A DNA stretch of 64,000 nucleotides from an uncultured Muribaculaceae bacterium (GTDB lineage: Bacteria > Bacteroidota > Bacteroidia > Bacteroidales > Muribaculaceae): assembly GCA_910584125.1 (NCBI GenBank), contig CAJTXU010000017.1, forward strand, positions 1 through 64,000, given 5' to 3'. Both the position numbers and the translations under genes were made by a program. The notes under the pieces are model-generated. The model ran no database searches. It saw nothing but the letters and a program-made list of their open reading frames with translations, and was not told the origin of the DNA. Shown piece after piece: positions 17,188 to 25,970 of this stretch (its first letter is position 1; each line of letters starts with the position of its first letter).

Positions 17188-17281
17188 AAACCCTGAACAT
17201 CGTGGAAGTGCATCGTCTGAGTTCAAAAGATTTGCGGGAATTCTGCAATCGGCACATATTGATATGATTCAAGATAACATT

Positions 17282-17303
17282 TGATTGCAGTTTTCAGCAA
17301 TCA
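17282..17303. repeat. Small inverted repeat TGATTGC/GCAATCA
   Basis: TGATTGC at 17282-17288 and GCAATCA at 17297-17303 around AGTTTTCA. It abuts the left arm of the 65-base hairpin, so the two structures compete for or stack at bases 17302-17303. Confidence 0.45.
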
Positions 17304-17366
17304 TCATACATACGGCAAATCGCGAAAAAACTGAGTGTTTTTTCGCGATTTGCCGTATGTATGATG
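17302..17366. terminator. 30-bp perfect hairpin between convergent genes
   Basis: Bases 17302-17331 are the exact reverse complement of 17337-17366, with loop TGAGT. Inner ends carry six A and six T on either side of the loop and the arms contain CGCGATTTGCCGTATG. It separates the REC-HEPN operon (plus) from the MurF-like gene (minus). A bidirectional terminator is the simplest reading, although the stem is much longer than usual and the U-run lies inside the hairpin rather than after it. Confidence 0.6.
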
Positions 17367-17400
17367 CTATTATCCTTTGGTGGATGCGGAGTGTCGGGGG

Positions 17401-18996
17401 TTATTTGAAGGTGTCGGGGAGGTCGTTCTCGTAGAGGACGGTGTCGCCGGGGGCGAGCAGGCGGCCGAGCACTTGCTGCGCCTCGTTGAAACTGCCGACG
17501 ATGTGCAGGTTCTTCTCGTCCATGCCTCCCTCGCGTATGCCCGACACGATGGCGTCGCGGTTGTATTCGCCCACTACTATGGCCACGTCGAGGTTCTCGC
17601 CGATGTAGCGGCCGAAGGCGTTATTGAGGTTGTATTGCTCGTCGCCAAGCTCGATCATGCCGGGCGTGACGATGATGCGCTTGCCGTCGCGGAAATGCGC
17701 CAGGACGTCTACGGCCATCTTCGAACCCGCCGGGTTCGAGTTGAAGGCGTCGTCGATGATGGTGACGCCGCCGGGCGTCTGCTTGATGCTGAGACGGTGC
17801 TCCACCTGGTCGATCGTCGCCACGGCATACCGTATCTTGTCGGCCGGTACGCCGAGCTGCAGCGCGATCACCACGGCTGCCAGTATGTCGGAGATGTTGC
17901 ACTCACCCAGCAGACGGGTCTCCATCTCGATGCGGGTGCCGTCGCGTCCCTCGACTGTGAACGCCGTGCCCTGGGGCGTGTAGCGTATGTCGGTGGCGAT
18001 GTAGTCGCAGCCGTCGGTGTGGGTGATGCCGTATCGCAGCGCGCGCGTGTTGGCGACCTGACGCTCGGCGCACATCTCGAAATCGTTGTTGATCACCGCG
18101 CAGCCGTCGGCCGGGAGGGCGTCCACGAGCTCGAACTTAGTGGCCTGCACGTTCTCGAGAGTCTTGAAAGACTCAAGGTGCATCGGTCCGACGGCGGTAA
18201 CGATGCCCATCGTCGGGTGCACTATATCGCATATCTCCTTGATATCTCCTTTCTGTTTGGCGCCCATCTCGCATACGAACACCTGATTGTAGGGCTTCAT
18301 GTATTCGCGGACGGTCCGCACGACACCCATCGGCGTGTTGAACGACCCGGGGGTCATCACGACGTCGAACTCCTCGGAGAGGATGCGCGTCAGATAGTGC
18401 TTGGTGCTCGTCTTGCCATAGCTGCCGGTGATGCCCACGACGCGCAGGTCGGGCATCGAGCGGAGGATTCGTTTGGCGTCGTTTATATACCGGCGCTGGA
18501 TGCCCTTCTCGACCGGCGTGAGCAGGAAGTTGGCGGCCAGCACGAACGCCCACGAGAAGACCGAGATCAGCATCGTGACGCCGACGGTGAGCGTGGCTCC
18601 GGGATATATGCCCCAATACCTGCCGTAGCTGCATATGGCTATCGCCGTCACGGCTCCGACCGAGAGTAGCAGCGTCGTGAGGTAGAGCCTCCACACGCGG
18701 CGGGTCATGACGAGCGGTTTCTTATACTTGCGCTTGAGGATGAGGAATGTCTTGGTGAGCGCGGTCACGGCAACGAGCAGCGCAGAGAGCCGGAAATCGA
18801 GCAGCTGCGGGCTCGCCATCATCAGGAAGAGGCAGGCCACGTCGACGAGCCTCCACGAGGCGCCGATGTTGGGCTTTAGCCACCTCCAGTATCGGTCGGG
18901 CCTGTAGCTGTTCTGCTGGAACATCTGCAGGTCGTATTTGAAATTAAGCGCCATGTAGAGGGCGCAGACGACGTATATTACAATGAAGAATGCCAT
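17401..18996 (-). CDS. Membrane-anchored MurF-like Mur ligase
   Basis: A 531-residue protein. The first about 170 residues hold several membrane segments (1-20 AFFIVIYVVCALYMALNF, about 50-75, about 95-115, about 120-150). The Mur ligase core follows: P-loop GITGSYGKTST (about 188-198), a Mur central region with VFVCEMGAKQKGDI, and the late signature DDAFNSNPAGSKMAVDVL that matches the MurF motif. MurF adds D-Ala-D-Ala to UDP-MurNAc-tripeptide. MurF enzymes are normally soluble, so this may be a specialised paralogue. The long open frame continues upstream to 19581 but overlaps the hydrolase; the ATG at 18996, two bases after the hydrolase stop, gives the membrane start and coupled translation. 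Confidence 0.88.
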   Translation of the reverse strand: MAFFIVIYVVCALYMALNFKYDLQMFQQNSYRPDRYWRWLKPNIGASWRLVDVACLFLMMASPQLLDFRLSALLVAVTALTKTFLILKRKYKKPLVMTRRVWRLYLTTLLLSVGAVTAIAICSYGRYWGIYPGATLTVGVTMLISVFSWAFVLAANFLLTPVEKGIQRRYINDAKRILRSMPDLRVVGITGSYGKTSTKHYLTRILSEEFDVVMTPGSFNTPMGVVRTVREYMKPYNQVFVCEMGAKQKGDIKEICDIVHPTMGIVTAVGPMHLESFKTLENVQATKFELVDALPADGCAVINNDFEMCAERQVANTRALRYGITHTDGCDYIATDIRYTPQGTAFTVEGRDGTRIEMETRLLGECNISDILAAVVIALQLGVPADKIRYAVATIDQVEHRLSIKQTPGGVTIIDDAFNSNPAGSKMAVDVLAHFRDGKRIIVTPGMIELGDEQYNLNNAFGRYIGENLDVAIVVGEYNRDAIVSGIREGGMDEKNLHIVGSFNEAQQVLGRLLAPGDTVLYENDLPDTFK

Positions 18997-18998
18997 GG

Positions 18999-19784
18999 TC
19001 AATTGTTTTGGGTGAGGTCTTTCTTGAAGAATTCGCGCATCACGGCGCGGAAACCGCCGGGATTGTCGAGGAATGAATAGTGTCCGGCGCCCTCGAACGA
19101 TACGAGACCGGCGTCGGGGATGTGCCGCTCCATATACTTCGCGTCGGCCAGAGGGGTCGCGGTGTCGTTCTCGCCCCATATCAGCAGGGTCGAGGCCTTT
19201 ATGGCGGGCATGACGTGCTTGAGGTCCTGGTTGACGCAGCGGCTCATCACAGCCCTCATCACGGGCGACGAGTTGCGGTAGTCGGCGCTTCCGGCCTTGC
19301 CTCGCCAGCGGTCGATCACCTCCTGTCCGCGTCGGCGGCCGAGCACGAGCGGCAGCAGACGTCTGGCCGCCTTGAACGAATACACCTTGATATAATAGCG
19401 GGGGCCGCGGCGGGGCTTGATTCCGGCGGCGTCGATAAGCACCATGCGGCTTATCGGGTTGCGCGAGGCCATCAGCAGACCGATGCGGCCGCCGAACGAG
19501 TGGCCGATCAGCACCGGGTCGTCGATGCCGAGCATGCGCGTGAACTTCTCGACGAGGTCGGTATATTCGCCGACGCCCCATGCCGTGGGGGGCTCGTCGC
19601 TCCGGCCGTGGCCGGGGAGGTCGAGATTGTAGACCCGCATGGCCGGCTCGAGCACGGCCGCGACACTGCGCACAGTGGTGTGGTCGCAGCCCCAGCCGTG
19701 CATCAGCACGACGGCCGGCGCGCCCTCGGGGCCCGTCACGTCGTAGTGGAGCCTCAATCCGTCTATGTCGATATCTTTTTCCAT
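18999..19784 (-). CDS. Alpha/beta-fold hydrolase
   Basis: A 261-residue hydrolase. It shows the oxyanion region VLMHGWGCDHTTV (about 26-38), nucleophile elbow IGHSFGGRIG (Ser about 97), the acid in WGENDTATPLAD and the histidine in GAGHYSFLD near the C terminus. No signal peptide. Substrate unknown; carboxylesterases, epoxide hydrolases and haloperoxidases share this fold. It is the first gene of a two-gene unit with the MurF-like ligase and has a -7 box at 19803-19810. The ATG at 19784 is chosen because the -7 box overlaps the longer frame that begins at 19805. Confidence 0.88.
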   Translation of the reverse strand: MEKDIDIDGLRLHYDVTGPEGAPAVVLMHGWGCDHTTVRSVAAVLEPAMRVYNLDLPGHGRSDEPPTAWGVGEYTDLVEKFTRMLGIDDPVLIGHSFGGRIGLLMASRNPISRMVLIDAAGIKPRRGPRYYIKVYSFKAARRLLPLVLGRRRGQEVIDRWRGKAGSADYRNSSPVMRAVMSRCVNQDLKHVMPAIKASTLLIWGENDTATPLADAKYMERHIPDAGLVSFEGAGHYSFLDNPGGFRAVMREFFKKDLTQNN

Positions 19785-19802
19785 ATTGTCACAACTAATC
19801 TG

Positions 19803-19810
19803 CAAAGTTA
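19803..19810 (-). promoter_or_regulatory. -7 box (TAACTTTG) for hydrolase/MurF-like unit
   Basis: TAACTTTG on the minus strand, 18 bases upstream of the hydrolase ATG. A TTTG lies only 12 bases upstream, shorter than the usual spacing. Confidence 0.55.
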
Positions 19811-19919
19811 ATTAAAATATGGCAAACTTGCGTCACCGCCGGCGAAAATAATCGCCCGCCGGCACACGCCCCGAACGAGGCGGATGAAAAAAGCATTTCA
19901 TCAATTCGGAAAAAAGTGT

Positions 19920-19927
19920 TAACTTTG
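19920..19927 (+). promoter_or_regulatory. -7 box (TAACTTTG) for recJ
   Basis: TAACTTTG on the plus strand, 21 bases before the recJ ATG, followed by a strong Shine-Dalgarno-like GGAGGAA at 19934-19940. The box rules out the upstream GTG at 19916 as the start. Confidence 0.6.
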
Positions 19928-19948
19928 CAAATTGGAGGAAAAGTTATT

Positions 19949-21688
19949 ATGATAAGCAAATGGAATTACCAGCCGCTGACGCTGGCACAGAAGGAAGAGG
20001 CCGACCGGATGTCGGTGAAATGCGGTGGACTGGCGCCTATCGCCGAGCTGCTCGTGCGCCGGGGGGTCTCGACGCCCGAGGGCGCGGAGTCGTTTTTCGC
20101 CCCGTCGCTCAACGACCTTCACGACCCGTTCCTGATGCCCGACATGGACAAGGCCGTGACGCGCCTCAACCGCGCCATGGGAGCCAAGGAGCGCATCATG
20201 ATCTACGGCGACTATGACGTCGACGGCACGACGGCCGTAGCCCTCGTCTACAAATACCTCCAGAACTACTATTCCAACGTGGAGTACTACATACCCACGC
20301 GCGACGATGAAGGATACGGCATATCGCTCAAGAGCATCGACTACGCGGCCGAGAACGGCGTGAAGCTTATCATAGTGCTCGACTGCGGCATAAAGTCGAT
20401 CGACGAGATCGCCTACGCCAAGAGCAAGGGCATAGACTTCATAATCTGCGACCACCACGTGCCCGACGAGACGCTGCCTGACGCCGTGGCGATCCTCAAC
20501 CCCAAGATGCCGGGCACCACCTATCCGTGCACCCACCTGAGCGGGTGCGGCGTCGGTTTCAAGTTCATGCAGGGATTCGCTCAGAGCAACGGCCTGGGCG
20601 TCCACAACGAATTGGAGTCGATGCTCGACCTCGTGGCCGTCTCGATAGCCTCCGACCTCGTGCCGATCGTCGGCGAGAACCGGGTCATGGCCTATCACGG
20701 GCTGCGGCGCCTGAACTCCAACCCCAACCTCGGGCTGCGCAGCATCATCCGTCTCTGCAAGCTCACCAACAAAGACATCACCATAAGCGAGGTGATATTC
20801 AAGATCGGGCCGCGCATCAACGCTTCGGGCCGGATGCAGAGCGGCATGGAGACGGTCGACCTGCTCGTGAGCCGCGACCTTCACGAGGCCTTCGAGCGCG
20901 GCAAGGACATCGACCAGCACAACCGCGAGCGCAAGGAGATCGACAAGAAGATCACCGAGGAGGCCAACGCGCTGATCGAGCGCAACGTCGGCATCGTCAA
21001 CGGCAAGCGCTCGATCGTGATCTACAACCGCGACTGGCACAAGGGCGTGATCGGCATCGTGGCCTCGCGCCTCACCGAACTGTATTACAAGCCGGCCGTC
21101 GTGCTCTCGCAGGCCAACGGCCTCGCCACCGGCTCGGCGCGTTCGGTCCAGGGCTTCGACATATACTCGGCTGTGAACGCCACGCGCGACCTGCTCGAGA
21201 ATTTCGGAGGCCACACCTACGCCGTCGGCCTCTCGATGCGCGAGGAGAACATCCCCGAGTTCACGCGCCGCTTCGAGGAGTACGTGGCCGCCAACATCCT
21301 GCCCACGCAGCTCGAGCCGCACCTCGACATCGACGCCGAGATCGAGTTCGCCGACATCAGCCCGGAGCTGGTGGCTATGCTCAAAAAATTCAATCCCTAC
21401 GGCCCGGGCAACCAGAAGCCGGTGTTCCGCACGCGCAACGTCTTCGACTTCGGCACGAGCAAGCTCGTGGGCAAGAACCTCGAGCACATCAAGCTCGAGC
21501 TCGAAGACAACAGCACGAGCCACGTCATCAACGCCATCGCCTTCAACATGTCGCAATATTTCGAGCACATCCACGCCCACAAGCCCATCGACATCTGCTA
21601 CACCATCGAGCAGACGCGCCGCGGGGCAAACGTCGACACGATCCAGCTCATGATACGCGACATCCGCCCGTCGGAGACGAAGAAATAA
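19949..21688 (+). CDS. recJ: Single-stranded-DNA-specific exonuclease RecJ
   Basis: A 579-residue protein with DHH phosphoesterase motifs: DYDVDGTTA (about 87-95), DCGIKS, CDHHVPDE (about 167-174), and the DHHA1 motif region GGHTYAVGLSM near 425. A C-terminal OB-like domain follows (DISPELVAMLKKFNPYGPGNQKPVF). RecJ degrades single-stranded DNA 5' to 3' in the RecF pathway, mismatch repair and fork processing. The ATG at 19949 is supported by GGAGGAA upstream. It is followed after 19 bases by recQ, its functional partner in resecting stalled forks. Confidence 0.96.
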   Translation: MISKWNYQPLTLAQKEEADRMSVKCGGLAPIAELLVRRGVSTPEGAESFFAPSLNDLHDPFLMPDMDKAVTRLNRAMGAKERIMIYGDYDVDGTTAVALVYKYLQNYYSNVEYYIPTRDDEGYGISLKSIDYAAENGVKLIIVLDCGIKSIDEIAYAKSKGIDFIICDHHVPDETLPDAVAILNPKMPGTTYPCTHLSGCGVGFKFMQGFAQSNGLGVHNELESMLDLVAVSIASDLVPIVGENRVMAYHGLRRLNSNPNLGLRSIIRLCKLTNKDITISEVIFKIGPRINASGRMQSGMETVDLLVSRDLHEAFERGKDIDQHNRERKEIDKKITEEANALIERNVGIVNGKRSIVIYNRDWHKGVIGIVASRLTELYYKPAVVLSQANGLATGSARSVQGFDIYSAVNATRDLLENFGGHTYAVGLSMREENIPEFTRRFEEYVAANILPTQLEPHLDIDAEIEFADISPELVAMLKKFNPYGPGNQKPVFRTRNVFDFGTSKLVGKNLEHIKLELEDNSTSHVINAIAFNMSQYFEHIHAHKPIDICYTIEQTRRGANVDTIQLMIRDIRPSETKK

Positions 21689-21707
21689 GCCGTGGAGGGC
21701 CGCCGCG

Positions 21708-23603
21708 ATGGATGCGTCTGAGACCTTGAGGAAATACTGGGGCTACGGGTCGTTCCGTCCGCTCCAGCGCGACATCGTCGAGTCGGTGCTGTCCGGCCGC
21801 GACACGCTCGGCCTCATGCCCACCGGTGGCGGCAAGTCGATAACCTTCCAGGTGCCGGGCATGATGCTGCCGGGCGTCACGGTGGTGGTCACGCCGCTTA
21901 TCTCGCTGATGAAAGACCAGGTCGACAACCTGCGCCGACGCCGCATCAAGGCCGTCTTCCTGCATTCGGGCATGTCGCGCCGCGAGAGCACGGTGGCCCG
22001 CGAGAAGCTGGTCAACGGCGGCGCCAAGTTCCTCTACATATCTCCCGAGCGTCTGCGCAACGAGAATTTCATGGCCGACCTGCGGCGCACCGAAGTGAGC
22101 CTCATCGTGGTCGACGAGGCCCACTGCATCTCGCAGTGGGGCTACGACTTCCGTCCAGCCTATCTCAACATCGGGCGCCTGCGCAAGCTCAAGCCCGACG
22201 TGCCGGTGCTCGCCCTGACGGCCACGGCCACGCCCGAAGTGGCCGAAGACATCCGGGCGCAGCTCGCCATGCGCGACCCGGCGACGTTCCGCATGAGCTT
22301 CACGCGCGAGAACATCAGCTATATCGTCAGGCCGTCGGAGACGAAGATCAACGAGGTGTTCCACATCCTGAGCCGCACGCAGGGCACGGCCATCGTCTAC
22401 GTGCGCAGCCGCCGGCGCACGGTCGAGATCGCCGACTACCTCAACTCGGCCGGCATCCCGTCGGCCGCCTACCACGCCGGGCTCGGCTTCGAGCTCAAGG
22501 AGGAGCGGCAGAACGCCTGGAAGAGCGGCGGCATACGCGTCATGGTGGCCACCAACGCCTTCGGCATGGGCATCGACAAGCCCGACGTGCGCGTCGTGGT
22601 GCACTACGACCTGCCGCCGAGCCTCGAGGAATACTATCAGGAGGCTGGCCGGGCCGGACGCGACGGCAAGACGAGCTATGCCGTGCTGCTGACGTCGCGC
22701 AACGACCAGGGCGTGCTGCGTCGCCGCCTGTCGGAGCGCTTTCCCGACCGCGACGTGATCCGCCACATATACGAGATGACGTGCAATTACCTGCACCTTT
22801 CGATAGGCGAAGGTTACGACACGCTCAAGGAGTTCGACATCGAGAAGTTCTGCGCGGTGTTCCGCATCCAGGACCGTCAGTGCAAGGCCGCGCTGCACAT
22901 CCTGCAGCAGGCGGGCTATCTCGAGTTCATGGAGGAGGCCGACCGGCGGTCGCGTGTCATGATCGTCTGCCGGCGCGAGGAGCTCTATCACCTGCAGGGC
23001 GTCGGCGCGCGGACCGACCGCGTGCTGACATGCCTGCTGCGCCTGTACACCGGCCTCTTCGCCGAGTATGTGCAGATCAGCGAGTCGACGCTGGCCTCGA
23101 CGCTCGGCATCGGCGAGCGCGAGGTCTACGAGAGCCTTCTCGAGCTGTCGCGCGCCAAGGTGCTGAGCTACGTGCCGCGCAGCCGCGTGCCGCTGATGTA
23201 TTTCCCCACGTCGCGCGAGGAGCCGCGCTATCTCGTCATAGGCCGCGACGTCTACGAAGACCGCCGCGAGATCATGAGCCGCCGCATCGAGGCGATGATC
23301 GACTATGCGTTCAACCCGAAAGAATGCCGCGAGAACCGTATGCTCGAATACTTCGGCGAGCGGCGCGAGCAGGGCTGCGGGCGTTGCGACGTGTGCCGCG
23401 ACGCCCGGCGGCGTGGCGCCGGCGACGACCCGCGCGCCTACGTCGGCCAGGTCTACGAGTATGTCCGCGGCCGGCCGGGCGGGGTTGACGTGCGCATCAT
23501 CGAGCACGACCTGCGGGTGCCACGCGCGGCCCTGTCGCAAACTTTAAGCTACCTCGCCGCCGAGGGATACGTGCGCATAGACGGCACAACAGTCACGGGA
23601 TGA
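21708..23603 (+). CDS. recQ: ATP-dependent DNA helicase RecQ
   Basis: A 631-residue superfamily 2 helicase. Motif 0 is FRPLQRDIVESVL, Walker A LMPTGGGKS (about 37-45), DEAHCISQWGYDFRP (about 135-149), motif VI YQEAGRAGRDG. The RecQ zinc-binding region is recognisable as KECRENRMLEYFGERRE and CGRCDVC (about 540-565), and a winged-helix segment ends the protein. No HRDC domain is visible. RecQ unwinds DNA 3' to 5' and works with RecJ. GGAGGG precedes the ATG. A related but separate helicase family is unlikely given all RecQ signatures. Confidence 0.95.
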   Translation: MDASETLRKYWGYGSFRPLQRDIVESVLSGRDTLGLMPTGGGKSITFQVPGMMLPGVTVVVTPLISLMKDQVDNLRRRRIKAVFLHSGMSRRESTVAREKLVNGGAKFLYISPERLRNENFMADLRRTEVSLIVVDEAHCISQWGYDFRPAYLNIGRLRKLKPDVPVLALTATATPEVAEDIRAQLAMRDPATFRMSFTRENISYIVRPSETKINEVFHILSRTQGTAIVYVRSRRRTVEIADYLNSAGIPSAAYHAGLGFELKEERQNAWKSGGIRVMVATNAFGMGIDKPDVRVVVHYDLPPSLEEYYQEAGRAGRDGKTSYAVLLTSRNDQGVLRRRLSERFPDRDVIRHIYEMTCNYLHLSIGEGYDTLKEFDIEKFCAVFRIQDRQCKAALHILQQAGYLEFMEEADRRSRVMIVCRREELYHLQGVGARTDRVLTCLLRLYTGLFAEYVQISESTLASTLGIGEREVYESLLELSRAKVLSYVPRSRVPLMYFPTSREEPRYLVIGRDVYEDRREIMSRRIEAMIDYAFNPKECRENRMLEYFGERREQGCGRCDVCRDARRRGAGDDPRAYVGQVYEYVRGRPGGVDVRIIEHDLRVPRAALSQTLSYLAAEGYVRIDGTTVTG

Positions 23604-23640
23604 CCCAAGACCTTAGACCCAAGACCTTAGACCCAAGACC
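23603..23640. repeat. 14-base tandem repeat after recQ
   Basis: Unit ACCCAAGACCTTAG occurs at 23603-23616 and 23617-23630, with a third partial copy to 23640. It lies between recQ and the umuC-like gene and begins on the last base of the recQ stop codon. Confidence 0.8.
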
Positions 23641-23655
23641 CAAGATCTGAAAGAT

Positions 23656-24906
23656 ATGACCGGACTTGCCGATTGCAACAACTTTTTCGTAAGCTGCGAA
23701 CGAACGCTCGACCCGACGCTCGAGGGGCGGGCGGTGGTCGTGCTGAGCAACAACGACGGCTGCGCCATAGCGCGCAGCAACGAGGCCAAGCGCCTCGGCG
23801 TCCGCATGGGACAGCCAGCGTTCGAGCTGCGCGACATGATCATGCGCGGCGAACTGGTGGCCCTCTCGGGCAACCACCTTCTCTATCGCGACATCAGCCT
23901 GCGTATCCACGACATCTTCCGCCGGTTCGTGCCCGTGACGCTCGACTATTCGGTCGACGAGGCGTTTCTGCTAATGGACGGCATCCCGCGCACGGCGCTC
24001 CCCGAGATAGGCGCGGCGATATGCGACGCCTGCTGGGACGAGGAGCACATTCCCGTCACCATCGGGTTCGCCCCCACCAAGACCCTCGCCAAGGTCGCCA
24101 CCGAGATCGGAAAGAAAGGGGGACGGCGGGTCGTGCTGCTCGACGACCCCGTGGAGACGGAGCGCGTGCTCGCCTCGCTGCCCGTCTACGAGATGTGGGG
24201 CATCGGGCGCCGCATAGCCAAGCGCCTATATTTCAACGGCGTCTACACCATCGGCGATTTCGCCGCGATGGACCGCATACGAGTCCGCGGCGAGTTCGGC
24301 GTGACGGGCGAGCGCTCGTGGCGCGAGCTCCACGGCGAACCCTGCATTGAGCTCGAGCATCTGGAGCGCAAGCGCCAGGACTCCATCAGCGAGAGCCGCA
24401 CGTTTCCCGTCGACATCGACGACTACGACTATCTGCGGTCGCGCATGGTGATATACAGCGGGCACGTCGCCAGGCGTCTGCGCGCCATGGGCGGCGAATG
24501 CGGCGCGCTGAGCGTCTTCCTCTGCACCAACCGGTTCCACACCGAGCGCGGCTACCACGCCCCGACCGCCTCGACGCGCTTCTCGCCTCCGGTGAGCGAC
24601 TCGGCCGTCATAGCCTCGGCGGCCGTGGCCTTGATGGAGAGCATATTCGACCCGGCCTACAGATACAAGCGCGCCGGGGTCGTGATCTCCGACATCACCC
24701 AGGCCGGCGTGCTGGCCCCGACTCTCTTCGAGGACGTGGAGCAACGGCGGCAGGCCACCCTCCGCTCGCGCAAGCTCATGGAGGCCATCGACCGCCTCAA
24801 CGCCGCGCCCGGTGGCGGAGTCGTCAAACTCGCTACCGAACTCACCAAAGGCCACATCGGCCACAACGACGGATATTCCAGCTCATTCGGGCCTGTCAAA
24901 AAATAA
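23656..24906 (+). CDS. umuC: Y-family DNA polymerase (UmuC-like)
   Basis: A 416-residue translesion polymerase. Catalytic acidic residues are seen in GLADCNNFF (Asp6) and DYSVDEAFL (about 96-104). It has the steric and fingers region VVVLSNNDGCAIARSNEAK, a helix-hairpin-helix segment MWGIGRRIAKRLYFNGV and a C-terminal little-finger domain. UmuC forms polymerase V with cleaved UmuD for bypass of lesions. No umuD is adjacent, so the partner must be elsewhere or absent. It probably belongs to the recJ-recQ unit or starts its own; no promoter was seen in the 52-base gap, which carries a tandem repeat. Confidence 0.93.
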   Translation: MTGLADCNNFFVSCERTLDPTLEGRAVVVLSNNDGCAIARSNEAKRLGVRMGQPAFELRDMIMRGELVALSGNHLLYRDISLRIHDIFRRFVPVTLDYSVDEAFLLMDGIPRTALPEIGAAICDACWDEEHIPVTIGFAPTKTLAKVATEIGKKGGRRVVLLDDPVETERVLASLPVYEMWGIGRRIAKRLYFNGVYTIGDFAAMDRIRVRGEFGVTGERSWRELHGEPCIELEHLERKRQDSISESRTFPVDIDDYDYLRSRMVIYSGHVARRLRAMGGECGALSVFLCTNRFHTERGYHAPTASTRFSPPVSDSAVIASAAVALMESIFDPAYRYKRAGVVISDITQAGVLAPTLFEDVEQRRQATLRSRKLMEAIDRLNAAPGGGVVKLATELTKGHIGHNDGYSSSFGPVKK

Positions 24907-24920
24907 ATCGGCCTCCAAGG

Positions 24921-24951
24921 TTGGGTATTACGGGATTTTTTTGTAATTTCG
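24921..24951 (+). promoter_or_regulatory. Probable promoter of DUF3332 lipoprotein gene
   Basis: TTGG at 24921-24924, 19 bases, then TAATTTCG at 24944-24951, a one-mismatch match to TAnnTTTG. It leaves a leader of about 70 bases before 25025. Confidence 0.45.
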
Positions 24952-25024
24952 TGAATCCGCATCGCCGCCCCTTCCACTGAGGCGACATGCCTGACACAAT
25001 AACCAAACATTCAATATTGCTGAT

Positions 25025-25576
25025 ATGAGAAAATTCAAGATTGCCGTCAGTGCCCTGTTGATTGCCGGCTCGTCGCTCGTGTTCACATCATGCATCGGTT
25101 CGTTCGGACTCACCAACAACGTTCTGTCGTGGAACCGCAACATCGGCCCGAAATTCGTCAACGAACTCGTGTTCTTCTGCTTCTGGATTCTTCCCGTCTA
25201 TGAAGTCACGGCCCTCGTAGACGTCCTGGTGCTCAACTCGATAGAGTTCTGGAGCGGCAACAATCCCGTTTCGGCGTCGGTCAAGGCTGTAGACACCGAC
25301 CATGGCCGCTACATGATAGCCTGCGACGGCAACGGCTACACGGTGACACACGAGGCCACCGGCGACAGCGTCCGCCTCGACTTCGACCGCACGAGCCAGA
25401 CCTGGAGTTTCGAGACCCCCGCGGGCGATAAAGTGCCCTTCATGACCTTCATCGACGACAGCCACGTGCGCATGCGCACGCCCGACGGCTCGTTCATGCC
25501 CGTCGAACTCACCGCCCAGGGCGTCTCCGACTACTACGGCGCGGCGTCGGCCATGGCCTCTATGGCCGCTAACTGA
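25025..25576 (+). CDS. DUF3332 family lipoprotein
   Basis: A 183-residue lipoprotein with lipobox TSC (Cys23). It matches DUF3332: SFGLTNNVLSWNRNIGPKFVNELVFF followed by a hydrophobic segment, then DVLVLNSIEFWSGNNPV (quoted in parts). A C-terminal domain has alternating Asp/Gly beta segments. The family is common in Bacteroidales and gammaproteobacteria, with unknown role in the envelope. It stands alone between umuC and the YtxH operon. Confidence 0.88.
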   Translation: MRKFKIAVSALLIAGSSLVFTSCIGSFGLTNNVLSWNRNIGPKFVNELVFFCFWILPVYEVTALVDVLVLNSIEFWSGNNPVSASVKAVDTDHGRYMIACDGNGYTVTHEATGDSVRLDFDRTSQTWSFETPAGDKVPFMTFIDDSHVRMRTPDGSFMPVELTAQGVSDYYGAASAMASMAAN

Positions 25577-25641
25577 CCCCGCCCGGCAACGAATTGACCC
25601 GGAAACAATAAAAATAAGGCCTCCTCACATCTTTTTGGCAT

Positions 25642-25649
25642 TAATTTTG
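25642..25649 (+). promoter_or_regulatory. -7 box (TAATTTTG) for the YtxH operon
   Basis: TAATTTTG about 100 bases before the first YtxH gene, in an otherwise gene-free 171-base gap. No -33 element was recognised at the standard spacing. Confidence 0.4.
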
Positions 25650-25747
25650 TTAATAATGATGAAACGGACCATTCACAGACGCCCAGCGCGTCCGATCCGG
25701 GACAAAAGTCTACTAAACATCATACATAAATTTAAATATACCAAGTT

Positions 25748-25951
25748 ATGAAACCATTACATGTAATCTTATCAGTAATCGGCGGTGCCGTTGCCGGAGC
25801 CGCTGTAGGTCTGCTCATCGCCCCCGAGAAAGGCAAGGACACCCGCAGCAAGATCGTCGACATCCTCCGCGACAAGGGCATCATACTGAAGAAAAACAAG
25901 ATGGACGAACTCGTCGACGAGATCGAGGACCAGATTGAGAAGCATATCTGA
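25748..25951 (+). CDS. YtxH domain protein (first paralogue)
   Basis: A 67-residue protein with one N-terminal membrane helix (HVILSVIGGAVAGAAVGLLIA, residues about 5-25, quoted minus one end), followed by the YtxH signature APEKGKDTRSKIVDIL and a charged helix. YtxH proteins are small membrane-anchored general-stress proteins. It is 19 bases upstream of a second YtxH paralogue with which it shares the GGA-G-LL-PEKG-D-R-IVDIL pattern. Confidence 0.85.
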   Translation: MKPLHVILSVIGGAVAGAAVGLLIAPEKGKDTRSKIVDILRDKGIILKKNKMDELVDEIEDQIEKHI

Positions 25952-25970
25952 CACAAAACACGAAGAACCA

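Noticed and set aside
19000..19581. Upstream extension of the MurF-like frame
   Set aside because: It overlaps the alpha/beta hydrolase gene and is Arg/Pro/His-rich shadow sequence.
23603..23655. CRISPR-like repeats after recQ
   Set aside because: The 14-base units are directly adjacent, with no spacers, so it is a tandem repeat.
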